Assembly (NCBI GenBank): GCA_964424205.1
Contig: CAYRIF010000217.1
Location: forward strand, 1 to 6,350
DNA length: 6,350 nucleotides
Source of the DNA: CAYRIF01 sp964424205
Lineage (GTDB): Bacteria > Bacteroidota > Bacteroidia > Cytophagales > Cyclobacteriaceae
Direction: 5' to 3'
The translations under genes were made by a program, and so were the position numbers. This document shows, one piece after another, positions 1 through 6,252 of this stretch (its first letter is position 1; each line of letters begins with the position of its first letter). The notes below the pieces were generated by a model. The model worked only from the letters and a program-made list of their open reading frames with translations, was not told the origin of the DNA and ran no database searches.

Positions 1-124
1 AAATTACTTAAAAACTTAGGTTATAATTAAAAGCATTGTTCCACTTGAAAAACTATTTTTCTTAGCAGTAGGAAACCAAAAGCACTAATGAATTGTTAAA
101 GCACCAAAAGCATCCTTATTGTCA
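1..124 (+). promoter_or_regulatory. Upstream region of the barrel/lipoprotein operon, with repeated AAAAGCA words
   Basis: This AT-rich stretch lies before the first gene and contains no credible reading frame. The word AAAAGCA occurs three times in the same orientation, at 29-35, 78-84 and 106-112. The last two copies belong to a 10-base direct repeat, ACCAAAAGCA, at 75-84 and 103-112 (28-base period). No exact TAnnTTTG promoter element is present; the nearest look-alike is TATTTTTC at 54-61, with a TTG at 36-38 that is too close for the usual spacer. The promoter of the operon must lie here or further left, but I cannot place it. Reading the repeats as regulator half-sites is speculation, because short A-rich words recur by chance in such DNA. 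Confidence 0.3.
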
Positions 125-1108
125 ATGATAAAACAGGTCAAATATATATTTCTTCTTCTCTTTCTATTTGCAGGAAAAATTGCTTCTTGTCAAACCTGCT
201 GCTCAGGAGGCGTACCAGTAACAGGAAATATTGGATTGCCTCCAGGACAAACTAAATCGTTACAAATCAGTATCAGCCATGATTTAAATGTCTTAAAAAC
301 ATTGAAATCAGGTACAAAAACACTAAGCGACAAGTCTAGAACAAGAACAACTAATTCTTTTATTCTAGAATTGGGCTACGCATTTTCAAATCGCTTTTCG
401 GCAGATGTATTTTTCTCCTATGTCAAACAAGTCAGAAAAATTGATCGGTTCGGGAGGGTGAATAGGTCAGTCACCAGCGGCATTGGTGATGCGGTATTAT
501 TACTGAAATACCGAGTCACTCCTATCAGCAATACTAAACGAACGTTGATTATTGGAGCAGGTCCAAAATTCCCATTAGGTGCTTCAGATTTGAAAAGCAA
601 CGGTTTCGAGGAAGGCGCAGATTTGCAGCCTGGTAGTGGCGCTTGGGATCTTATCTTATGGAGTAGTTACAGCCAAAAAATCCCGATACGAGCAAGCATG
701 AATTTATTTTCCACAGTGGCTTTTAGTACCAAAGGAAAGAACAAAAACTACCTAGGTTCTGAAACTTTCCAATTTTCAAAAGAGGTCCAAATTTTAGTTG
801 GCATCAGTGATCGCATTTTAGTAAAGTCTCAAATCATTGATCCTTCTTTAGGATTCCGTTTCAGGAAAGTAGGACATGACCAACTAAACACAAATGATTT
901 ACCAAACACTGGCGGTCAATGGGTATCAATTATTCCTAGTCTCGCAGTCAGTATTCATCCAAATTTAATATTAAATATTAGTTCAGAATTACCACTGCAT
1001 AGTAAATTGGAAGGCACACAGCTCACACCCACCTACAAAATTAACACAGGGCTTCTCTTGATAATAAACACTAACAATAAAGAAAATGAATTTAAATTAA
1101 AACTGTAA
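125..1108 (+). CDS. Predicted outer-membrane beta-barrel protein with a Cys-rich N-terminus (Phenol_MetA_deg-like/transporter-like)
   Basis: The 327-residue product starts with a signal peptide: a short basic start (MIKQVK), a hydrophobic core (about 7-17) and a cleavage region around IASC-Q. The mature start carries the cluster CQTCCSGG followed by a GNIGLPPG segment. The rest looks like an outer-membrane barrel, with many short amphipathic strands ending in turns. Examples are GIGDAVLLLKY (about 119-129), GAGPKFPLG (about 144-152), LQPGSGAWD (about 167-175) and GTQLTP near residue 300. The G-I-G-D, K-x-P-x-G and L-Q-x-G-x-G-x-x-D patterns recall the Phenol_MetA_deg/uncharacterised transporter barrel family; this is motif recognition, not a database hit. 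The ATG at 125 is preferred over the in-frame TTG at 119, which adds only two residues. IASC also fits a lipobox, so a lipid-anchored form is possible. The substrate or role is unknown. The gene ends three bases before a DUF3179 lipoprotein gene, so the two are probably co-transcribed. Confidence 0.75.
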   Translation: MIKQVKYIFLLLFLFAGKIASCQTCCSGGVPVTGNIGLPPGQTKSLQISISHDLNVLKTLKSGTKTLSDKSRTRTTNSFILELGYAFSNRFSADVFFSYVKQVRKIDRFGRVNRSVTSGIGDAVLLLKYRVTPISNTKRTLIIGAGPKFPLGASDLKSNGFEEGADLQPGSGAWDLILWSSYSQKIPIRASMNLFSTVAFSTKGKNKNYLGSETFQFSKEVQILVGISDRILVKSQIIDPSLGFRFRKVGHDQLNTNDLPNTGGQWVSIIPSLAVSIHPNLILNISSELPLHSKLEGTQLTPTYKINTGLLLIINTNNKENEFKLKL

Positions 1109-1111
1109 ATT

Positions 1112-2206
1112 ATGTCAGCATATAGTTATAAAACATCCATACTTCTTGTCGCAATTTTTATACTATTTTTTGCTTGCGGGCAAGACAACAATCCTACTGC
1201 AGCAACCCCAGGTGGAGATACGCTTTTTGATGGGGATTGGAGCATTGACAAGGACAAAGTGAAAAGCGGCGGTCCCGGTGTAGATGGTATTCCGGCCTTG
1301 GAGAACCCTAATATGATTAGCGCTTCGGAGGCTACTTATCTATCTGATAATGACTTAGTGATAGGATACAAAGTTGGAAGTGATATCCGGGCTTATCCGC
1401 ATAAAATATTGGACTGGCACGAGATTATCAACGATGAAATTGGTGGGCAAAAAGTTGCCATCACCTACTGTCCGTTGACGGGAACAACCATTGCATGGGA
1501 TAGGAATATTGATGGTGGAACCACCACCTTTGGCGTATCAGGGTTATTGTTCAATTCCAACCTGATTCCTTATGACAGAAAAACTGGGAGTGCTTGGTCA
1601 CAAATGAAAATGGAAGCTGTAAATGGCAAAGTAATCGGCACTGTTATAGAAACATATCCAACAGTGGAAACCACGTGGAAAACCTGGAAAGAAATGTATC
1701 CCGAAACTAAAGTTGTGTCAACAAATACAGGAATTTCCAGGAATTATAGTTCTTTTCCTTACTTCATAGGAGGAAAAGATTATAGGACTGATCCATTCAT
1801 CATATTCCCAATAGACACCGACGATGACCGACTCCCAAGAAAGGAAAGGGTGTTAGGCATAATTATAGACAATGCAACAAAAGCCTATAAACTTGCAGAG
1901 ATGACTGCTCCAACTACTATAATTCAGGACGAACTTAATGGGACAAAACTAGTCATTATAGGTAGCAATAAGAAAAATTATATGGTAAGTTTCAAGAGAA
2001 CCTTAGAAGATAATACCGAACTAACATTCACGGCTATAGAAAACCAAGGGGCTGTTGTAATGAAAGACAACGAAGGCAATGAATGGAATGTATTCGGGGA
2101 GGCCGTCAGTGGCAATAGAAAAGGGCAAAAATTAGTTAAAACAACTTCCTACATTGGGTATTGGTTTGCATGGGGTACATTTTACCCAGGACTTGAAATA
2201 TATTAA
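1112..2206 (+). CDS. DUF3179 domain-containing lipoprotein
   Basis: This 364-residue protein is recognisable as a DUF3179 member. The diagnostic blocks are DGIPALENPNMISASEA (about 58-74), a RAYPHKILDWHEIINDE block (about 93-109), VAITYCPLTGT (115-125) with the family's conserved Cys120, FGVSGLLFNSNLIPYDR (140-156) and GSAWSQM (159-165). The C-terminus is aromatic (WFAWGTFYPGLEIY). The N-terminus has a hydrophobic segment (about 9-19) ending in LFFAC, so Cys22 is the likely lipidation site. The residues after it (GQDNNPTAAT) form a flexible linker. The expected location is the periplasmic face of a membrane or the outer membrane. The family's biochemical function is not established, so none is assigned. 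The ATG lies three bases after the stop codon of the barrel gene, which suggests translational coupling and a shared envelope task. No frameshift or missing family block is visible. Confidence 0.92.
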   Translation: MSAYSYKTSILLVAIFILFFACGQDNNPTAATPGGDTLFDGDWSIDKDKVKSGGPGVDGIPALENPNMISASEATYLSDNDLVIGYKVGSDIRAYPHKILDWHEIINDEIGGQKVAITYCPLTGTTIAWDRNIDGGTTTFGVSGLLFNSNLIPYDRKTGSAWSQMKMEAVNGKVIGTVIETYPTVETTWKTWKEMYPETKVVSTNTGISRNYSSFPYFIGGKDYRTDPFIIFPIDTDDDRLPRKERVLGIIIDNATKAYKLAEMTAPTTIIQDELNGTKLVIIGSNKKNYMVSFKRTLEDNTELTFTAIENQGAVVMKDNEGNEWNVFGEAVSGNRKGQKLVKTTSYIGYWFAWGTFYPGLEIY

Positions 2207-2244
2207 AGAGCAACCATTTCAGAACAATAGTATATTTTTAAAGT

Positions 2245-2277
2245 CATTTCAAATTCCGTAACTTTAGATTTGAAATG
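2245..2277. repeat. Perfect 10-bp inverted repeat before the DUF922 gene
   Basis: CATTTCAAAT at 2245-2254 is matched exactly by its reverse complement ATTTGAAATG at 2268-2277, with a 13-base spacer. The arms start 23 bases apart, about two helical turns, which suits a dimeric DNA-binding protein. The right arm overlaps the candidate -7 element TAGATTTG at 2265-2272 and ends seven bases before the ATG. A further CATTTCA occurs at 2215-2221, 30 bases left of the first arm. Alternatively this is an RNA hairpin in read-through transcripts from the DUF3179 gene. The stem has only two G:C pairs and no T-run after it, so it is a poor intrinsic terminator. The symmetry is directly visible; the role is inferred. 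Confidence 0.6.
2265..2272 (+). promoter_or_regulatory. Candidate -7 promoter element (TAGATTTG) for the DUF922 gene
   Basis: TAGATTTG fits the Bacteroidota sigma-A -7 consensus TAnnTTTG exactly. At the usual 19-21 base spacing upstream I see no TTTG or TTG, so the -33 part is weak. A transcript starting about six bases downstream would have a leader of only a few bases before the ATG at 2285, and none at all for the alternative TTG start at 2270. The overlap with the right arm of the inverted repeat would let a bound protein block it. Confidence 0.35.
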
Positions 2278-2284
2278 TAGAACC

Positions 2285-2851
2285 ATGCTTTATAATATAT
2301 TTATTTCATTAATGATTGTACTGAACTGGAATGGCAGCAACCATTCTCGTGTCAAGACAGACGAAAACAAAATAGCATGGCATGAAAACAATCAGCTGAG
2401 CTGGGATGATTATCAGGGTAGACCTATTTTAAACGGGAAATTTAATGCAGAATCAAGTTTACAAATCAGCTATAGACTTGGAATAACGAAACAAAATGAT
2501 GATGTAAAAATAAACTTTACAGTTAACTGTTTATTCGATAAAGAATCCTCTTGGGTAAATCCGAAAAATAAAACAAACATGCTCCTTGAACATGAACAAT
2601 TGCATTTTGATATTGCCGAAGTATATGCTAGGCGATTGAGAAAAAAATTATCTGAAAGCAAATTCACTATCAAAAATTACAAATCCAAATCCTCAGACAT
2701 TTTTGACCATAATTTTAAGGATTACCAAAAATTCCAGGCCTATTATGATGCAGAAACAAATCATGGCATAAAACAAATGAAACAGACAATTTGGAACAAA
2801 AAAGTAAAAACGCTATTGAAAATGAGCAGTAGGGATACAGAAACCAAGTGA
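2285..2851 (+). CDS. DUF922 family protein, putative exported zinc metalloprotease
   Basis: The 188-residue product matches the DUF922 pattern. It has an N-terminal hydrophobic segment (about 1-15), then IAWHENNQLSWDDYQG (about 30-45), which is the family's W-x-x-x-x-x-L-[TS]-W-x-D-[FY]-x-G signature. The helix HEQLHFDIAE follows (103-112), then the conserved YYDAETNHG segment (about 153-161) and a basic C-terminus. HEQLH is an HExxH zinc site: His103 and His107 would bind the metal and Glu104 would be the catalytic base. Glu112 or His160 could be the third ligand. Proteolysis is a family-based prediction, not proven, and the substrate is unknown. The ATG at 2285 is chosen because a TTG start at 2270 lies inside the promoter-like element and inverted repeat. 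However, the TTG form adds MKCRT, whose Lys and Arg would make a better signal peptide, so the start is uncertain. The stop lies 21 bases before the large cargo gene. Confidence 0.8.
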   Translation: MLYNIFISLMIVLNWNGSNHSRVKTDENKIAWHENNQLSWDDYQGRPILNGKFNAESSLQISYRLGITKQNDDVKINFTVNCLFDKESSWVNPKNKTNMLLEHEQLHFDIAEVYARRLRKKLSESKFTIKNYKSKSSDIFDHNFKDYQKFQAYYDAETNHGIKQMKQTIWNKKVKTLLKMSSRDTETK

Positions 2852-2872
2852 TTCTTTTTAAGTCTTATAACA

Positions 2873-5800
2873 ATGAAAAATATTTTCAAGCTATTTTTAT
2901 CAATTGCCATTCTATTATGTCTCTTTATAACTAAAATAGAAGCTCAAAAGAAAACTCAATCTAACCCAAGTTTTAAATTTATAGAAAACAAGGGACAATG
3001 GGATAGCACTGTCAAATTTGCAGCAGATATTCCAGGTGGGAAAATCTATTTGAAAAATACCGGCGTCACCTATGCCCTCATTGATGCGAAAGGAATTAGC
3101 GCTGCACGTCATCATCGCAGTGAAACCTCAAAAAATACGCAAACCAAGAATTCAGACCTAAACATAATACATACAACACATGTAGATTTTATTGGTGCGA
3201 CAAGTAGCCCCACTGTTATTAGCCACGGAGAAAGCGAAACGGTATATAACTTCTATTTAGGAAGCGATGAAACCAAGTGGGCAGATCATTGCAGCGCTTA
3301 TGATGTGGTCACATACAAAGACATCTATCCCGGCGTAGATTTAAAATTTTACTCAAATCAGAATTATTTAAAATATGATTTTATTCTAAAAAAAGGGGTT
3401 AATCCAAGCGTTATAAAATTCGAATATTCTGGCGTTCAGGATTTCAAATTAGCAGAAAAAAAGTTGATTGCAAAGACCAAGTACCATACAATCGTTGAGA
3501 ATATCCCCTACGCTTATCAGACAGACAAACATGGAAAAACAAAAAAATTAGCCTGTAACTATATTGTAGAAAATAATAAAGTGCGTTTTTCCTTTCCCAA
3601 AGGGTACAAAAAAAACCAAAAATTAACCATTGATCCAGAACTCATTTTTTCTACTTTCTCTGGATCTACAGCGGATAACTTCGGGTATACTGCTTGCTTT
3701 GATAATGCAGGAAATTTGTACAGTGGGGGGATTGTTTTTGGAATTGGACTTCCTAGTACAACAGGTGAAGCTTTTTCTGGGGGACTAACGGATATTGGTA
3801 TACTAAAATACGACTCCACAGGCACTAAACTTTTATATGCCACCTACATTGGAGGAAACTCAGAAGATAACCCACACAGTCTAGTGGTCAATAACAAAAA
3901 TGAACTCATAATCATGGGATCTACTGGTTCGCCGAATTACCCCACCTCAGCAAATGCCTATGACAGAACTTTTAATGGCGGCTCTTTATTTAACGTTTTT
4001 GGCGCAAGCCCAAGAGGTGATTATCTGAACGGCTCGGATATTATAATTACCAAGCTCGATAATACTGGCAGACTAAAATCTTCCACATTTGTAGGAGGCT
4101 CGGGAAATGATGCTGTTCTGAAAATTGCAGCAGATGGTACCTATGTAAATAAACTCATCAGAAATTATGGTGATTATTTTAGAGGGGATGTGATTTTTGA
4201 TGATGATAATAATATCTATGTTGCTTCTAGCACCGATGCTACTGATTTTCCTGTGACAAGCAATATTCAAAACACCTATGGTGGCGGCAATTCAGATGCT
4301 GTGGTTTTTTCGCTAAATGAAGATTTAAGTATGCTCAGGTGGAGCACCTACCTTGGGGGTACAGATGATGACGCCGCCTATTCGGTAAAATTAGATAGTG
4401 AAAATAATGTGTATGTAGGTGGTGGCACTGCCAGTAGTACATTTCCGACGACAGTCAATACCATTCACCCCACTTACAATGGCGGTATTGATGGATTTAT
4501 CACTTCAATAGACCAAGTAGCTGATACTATAAGGCACAGTACTTTTTTAGGTACCACGGAGTATGATCAAGCCTATTTTATTGATTTGGATATAGATGAA
4601 AACGTGTATGCTTTTGGACAAACAAAAGGAGATTACCTCATCACTGCCGGTACCTATAATATTCCAAATAGTGGACAGTTCATCCACAAACTGACAAATT
4701 CGCTAGACGCTACTATATTCTCAACAGTCTTTGGCTCAGGCACAAAAGAGCCAAACATCTCTCCTACCGCTTTTCTAACCAACGAATGTGACAATATTTT
4801 TCTTAGCGGATGGGGAGGAAGTACAAACAATAGAAATAGTATCAACCAAGGAAATACAGAGGGCATGCCCGTGACAAACGATGCATTGATTAAAAATACT
4901 GATGGTTCAGATTTTTACCTGATGGCACTTTCTTCTGATGGAAAAAAACTACTCTACGCTACTTATTTCGGTGCCACTAATAACGGTGGCGATCATGTGG
5001 ATGGCGGTACCAGTAGGTTCGATAAAAGAGGAATTATCTACCAGTCGGTCTGTAGTTGTGGCGGATCTGCAGACAATTTTCCAACCACCGAAGGCGCGTG
5101 GTCCGAAATTAATAGGGGCGTGAATATTGTAGGAACAGAAAGGTGTAATAATGCCTCGTTTAAATTTGATTTGGCAACATTGGTTGCTCGCTTAGAAACG
5201 GACAATCCTGAAGAAACCGAACGAGGTTTAAAAGAAGGGTGTACACCTTTAGCTATTCTATTTCTAAACAAAAGCATTAATGGAACAGAATACTTTTGGG
5301 ATTTTGGAGATGGAAATACATCCACAGAAAAGGATAGAATTATCAACACCTATGACGAACCCGGCAGCTATAAGGTAACGCTTCGTGTAAGAGATATTAA
5401 TACCTGTCAGATTGAGGATGTCGCCACGACAACCATCACGGTACATGAAAGTATTATTACTGTGGGCGATGATAAAGAAATATGTGGCGGCGATGAAGTA
5501 AGGATTAATGCTTCGGGTGGCATTAGCTATGATTGGACTAAAAGCAATGGAGATTTAGTAAGTCATGTAGCTAATCCAATAGTAGCACCTGACACCACGA
5601 CCACTTACTATGTCACCGTTACTGATGTCAATGGTTGTTTTATGGAAGACTCAGTGAAAGTTGACGTCTTTCCGCAAGTAATTGCTGATTTCGAAGTCAA
5701 AAAAACACACAATTGTCAGTCATTACCCATTTTTAGTTTTACAAGTACGGCGCAAAATGCCGACGCTGTCCTATGGAATTTTGGAGATGGCACTACTTCA

Positions 5801-6154
5801 AATGAACTTAATCCAACGCATCAATTTCCGGACTCCTTAGATTACACAGTATCGTTGCTTGCTATGAGTAGTGGAAAATGTTTGAATAAAAAATCCATTG
5901 TTGTATCAAACAAAATTATTTTTGTGCCAAACGTAGTCACCCTTAATAATGACGGGAAAAACGAAAAATTTATAATCAATACCCAAACCCCTTTAGAAGT
6001 AACGATTGTTAATCGTTGGGGAAAGAAACTATACAAATCAAAAAAATACAATAATGACTGGCCAAAGAAAGATGTGCCTTCAGGTATCTACTATTATGAC
6101 CTCATTTTTCCTGATGGCTCGGGCTGTAATGGGTGGATTCAGGTTTTGAGGTAA
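2873..6154 (+). CDS. Secreted multidomain protein: DUF7948-like domain, SBBP-like propeller repeats, PKD/Ig domains, type IX (type B) sorting domain
   Basis: The 1093-residue protein has a signal peptide (about 1-24, ending IEA-Q). The N-terminal domain (about 33-255) has FIENKGQW, VYNFYLG and YKDIYPGVDLKFY blocks typical of DUF7948. Residues about 256-770 contain seven S-T-[FY]-x-G-type repeats, probably one beta-propeller. This part ends in the blocks HVDGGTSRFDKRGIIYQ (708-724) and CSCGGSADNFPTTEGAW (727-743), seen in many Bacteroidota surface proteins. Next come a PKD domain (about 788-858, WDFGDG at 809-814), an Ig-like domain (about 860-932), a second PKD domain (about 937-1012, WNFGDG at 968-973) and the sorting domain (about 1015-1093). 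The protein should cross the inner membrane by Sec and the outer membrane by the type IX system, then be released or anchored on the surface. Adhesion, polymer binding or a structural role is possible; no catalytic residues are recognised. The ATG follows the DUF922 gene by 21 AT-rich bases, so co-transcription is likely but unproven. Confidence 0.93.
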   Translation: MKNIFKLFLSIAILLCLFITKIEAQKKTQSNPSFKFIENKGQWDSTVKFAADIPGGKIYLKNTGVTYALIDAKGISAARHHRSETSKNTQTKNSDLNIIHTTHVDFIGATSSPTVISHGESETVYNFYLGSDETKWADHCSAYDVVTYKDIYPGVDLKFYSNQNYLKYDFILKKGVNPSVIKFEYSGVQDFKLAEKKLIAKTKYHTIVENIPYAYQTDKHGKTKKLACNYIVENNKVRFSFPKGYKKNQKLTIDPELIFSTFSGSTADNFGYTACFDNAGNLYSGGIVFGIGLPSTTGEAFSGGLTDIGILKYDSTGTKLLYATYIGGNSEDNPHSLVVNNKNELIIMGSTGSPNYPTSANAYDRTFNGGSLFNVFGASPRGDYLNGSDIIITKLDNTGRLKSSTFVGGSGNDAVLKIAADGTYVNKLIRNYGDYFRGDVIFDDDNNIYVASSTDATDFPVTSNIQNTYGGGNSDAVVFSLNEDLSMLRWSTYLGGTDDDAAYSVKLDSENNVYVGGGTASSTFPTTVNTIHPTYNGGIDGFITSIDQVADTIRHSTFLGTTEYDQAYFIDLDIDENVYAFGQTKGDYLITAGTYNIPNSGQFIHKLTNSLDATIFSTVFGSGTKEPNISPTAFLTNECDNIFLSGWGGSTNNRNSINQGNTEGMPVTNDALIKNTDGSDFYLMALSSDGKKLLYATYFGATNNGGDHVDGGTSRFDKRGIIYQSVCSCGGSADNFPTTEGAWSEINRGVNIVGTERCNNASFKFDLATLVARLETDNPEETERGLKEGCTPLAILFLNKSINGTEYFWDFGDGNTSTEKDRIINTYDEPGSYKVTLRVRDINTCQIEDVATTTITVHESIITVGDDKEICGGDEVRINASGGISYDWTKSNGDLVSHVANPIVAPDTTTTYYVTVTDVNGCFMEDSVKVDVFPQVIADFEVKKTHNCQSLPIFSFTSTAQNADAVLWNFGDGTTSNELNPTHQFPDSLDYTVSLLAMSSGKCLNKKSIVVSNKIIFVPNVVTLNNDGKNEKFIINTQTPLEVTIVNRWGKKLYKSKKYNNDWPKKDVPSGIYYYDLIFPDGSGCNGWIQVLR
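3647..4999 (+). repeat. Seven diverged SBBP-like repeats encoding a probable seven-bladed beta-propeller
   Basis: Within the large protein the motif [FYWH]-[SA]-T-x-x-G recurs, starting near residues 259 (FSTFSG), 322 (YATYIGG), 403 (SSTFVGG), 490 (WSTYLGG), 555 (HSTFLG), 616 (FSTVFG) and 695 (YATYFG). The spacing is about 60-87 residues. Each is followed by an Asp/Asn-rich D-x-x-x-N-x-Y-like strand, for example DNAGNLYSGG, DDDNNIYVAS and DSENNVYVGG. Several then carry FP-[TV]-T. Seven copies suit one closed seven-bladed propeller. The repeats are clear by eye; the fold is inferred. The DNA copies are too diverged to recombine readily. Confidence 0.75.
5915..6151 (+). other. C-terminal type IX secretion signal, type B (gliding-motility-associated C-terminal domain)
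   Basis: Residues about 1015-1093 follow the CHU_C/TIGR04131 pattern. A VPN-x-x-x-x-N-x-DGKNEKF segment stands for the usual PN-x-FTPN-x-DG-x-ND-x-F. VTIVNRWGKKLY (1043-1054) is the I-x-NRWG-x-x-[VL]-[FY] strand. YNNDW is followed by SGIYYYDL (1070-1077), and the end is GWIQVLR with the typical final Arg. The domain directs export through the type IX translocon. Two usual motifs are altered: FTPN reads VTLN, and the WDG after the Tyr-Asn turn reads WPK. The domain is still easily recognised and full length. Confidence 0.9.
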
Positions 6155-6177
6155 TACCCAATTTTCCATCCCAGTAA

Positions 6178-6209
6178 TTTGCTTTTCAGAACCATTTTCA
6201 GTAGGTTTG
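6178..6209 (+). promoter_or_regulatory. Candidate Bacteroidota sigma-A promoter (TTTG, 20-base spacer, TAGGTTTG)
   Basis: TTTG at 6178-6181 and TAGGTTTG at 6202-6209 match the -33 and -7 elements of Bacteroidota promoters. The spacer is 20 bases, inside the usual 19-21 range. Transcription would start near 6215 on the plus strand and run off the window. It lies after the stop codon of the large gene and before a frame that is open to the edge, so it probably drives the next gene. It is the best promoter match in the intergenic DNA here. Confidence 0.5.
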
Positions 6210-6252
6210 ATTGACAAAAATGTTTTTTTACCTTGAATTTATCACCAACGCT

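Noticed and set aside
22..27. TATAAT, a classic -10 hexamer
   Set aside because: Bacteroidota sigma-A uses TAnnTTTG instead, there is no fitting -35, and such a word is expected by chance in AT-rich DNA.
119..121. TTG as start of the barrel gene
   Set aside because: It adds only Met-Ser before an ATG two codons later and does not change the signal peptide; ATG is far more common in this phylum.
2245..2277. The inverted repeat as an intrinsic terminator of the DUF3179 operon
   Set aside because: The stem has two G:C pairs in ten, the loop is 13 bases and no T-run follows; it reads straight into the next start codon.
3559..3843. 94-codon open frame on the minus strand
   Set aside because: It is inside the cargo gene where the plus frame encodes the first propeller repeat, and has no independent start context or family match.
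5038..5349. 103-codon open frame on the minus strand
   Set aside because: It lies wholly inside the large cargo gene, overlapping the conserved CSCGG block and the PKD domain, and its translation shows no recognisable motif. It is a shadow of the real coding frame.
6183..6201. TTTTCAG repeated at 6183-6189 and 6195-6201
   Set aside because: Two copies of a 7-base T-rich word in an intergenic gap can occur by chance; they lie in the promoter spacer with no symmetry.
6216..6229. A-run followed by a T-run after the large gene, as a possible terminator
   Set aside because: The two runs are separated by only two bases, so no hairpin loop can form, and there is no G:C stem. It also lies downstream of the predicted promoter.
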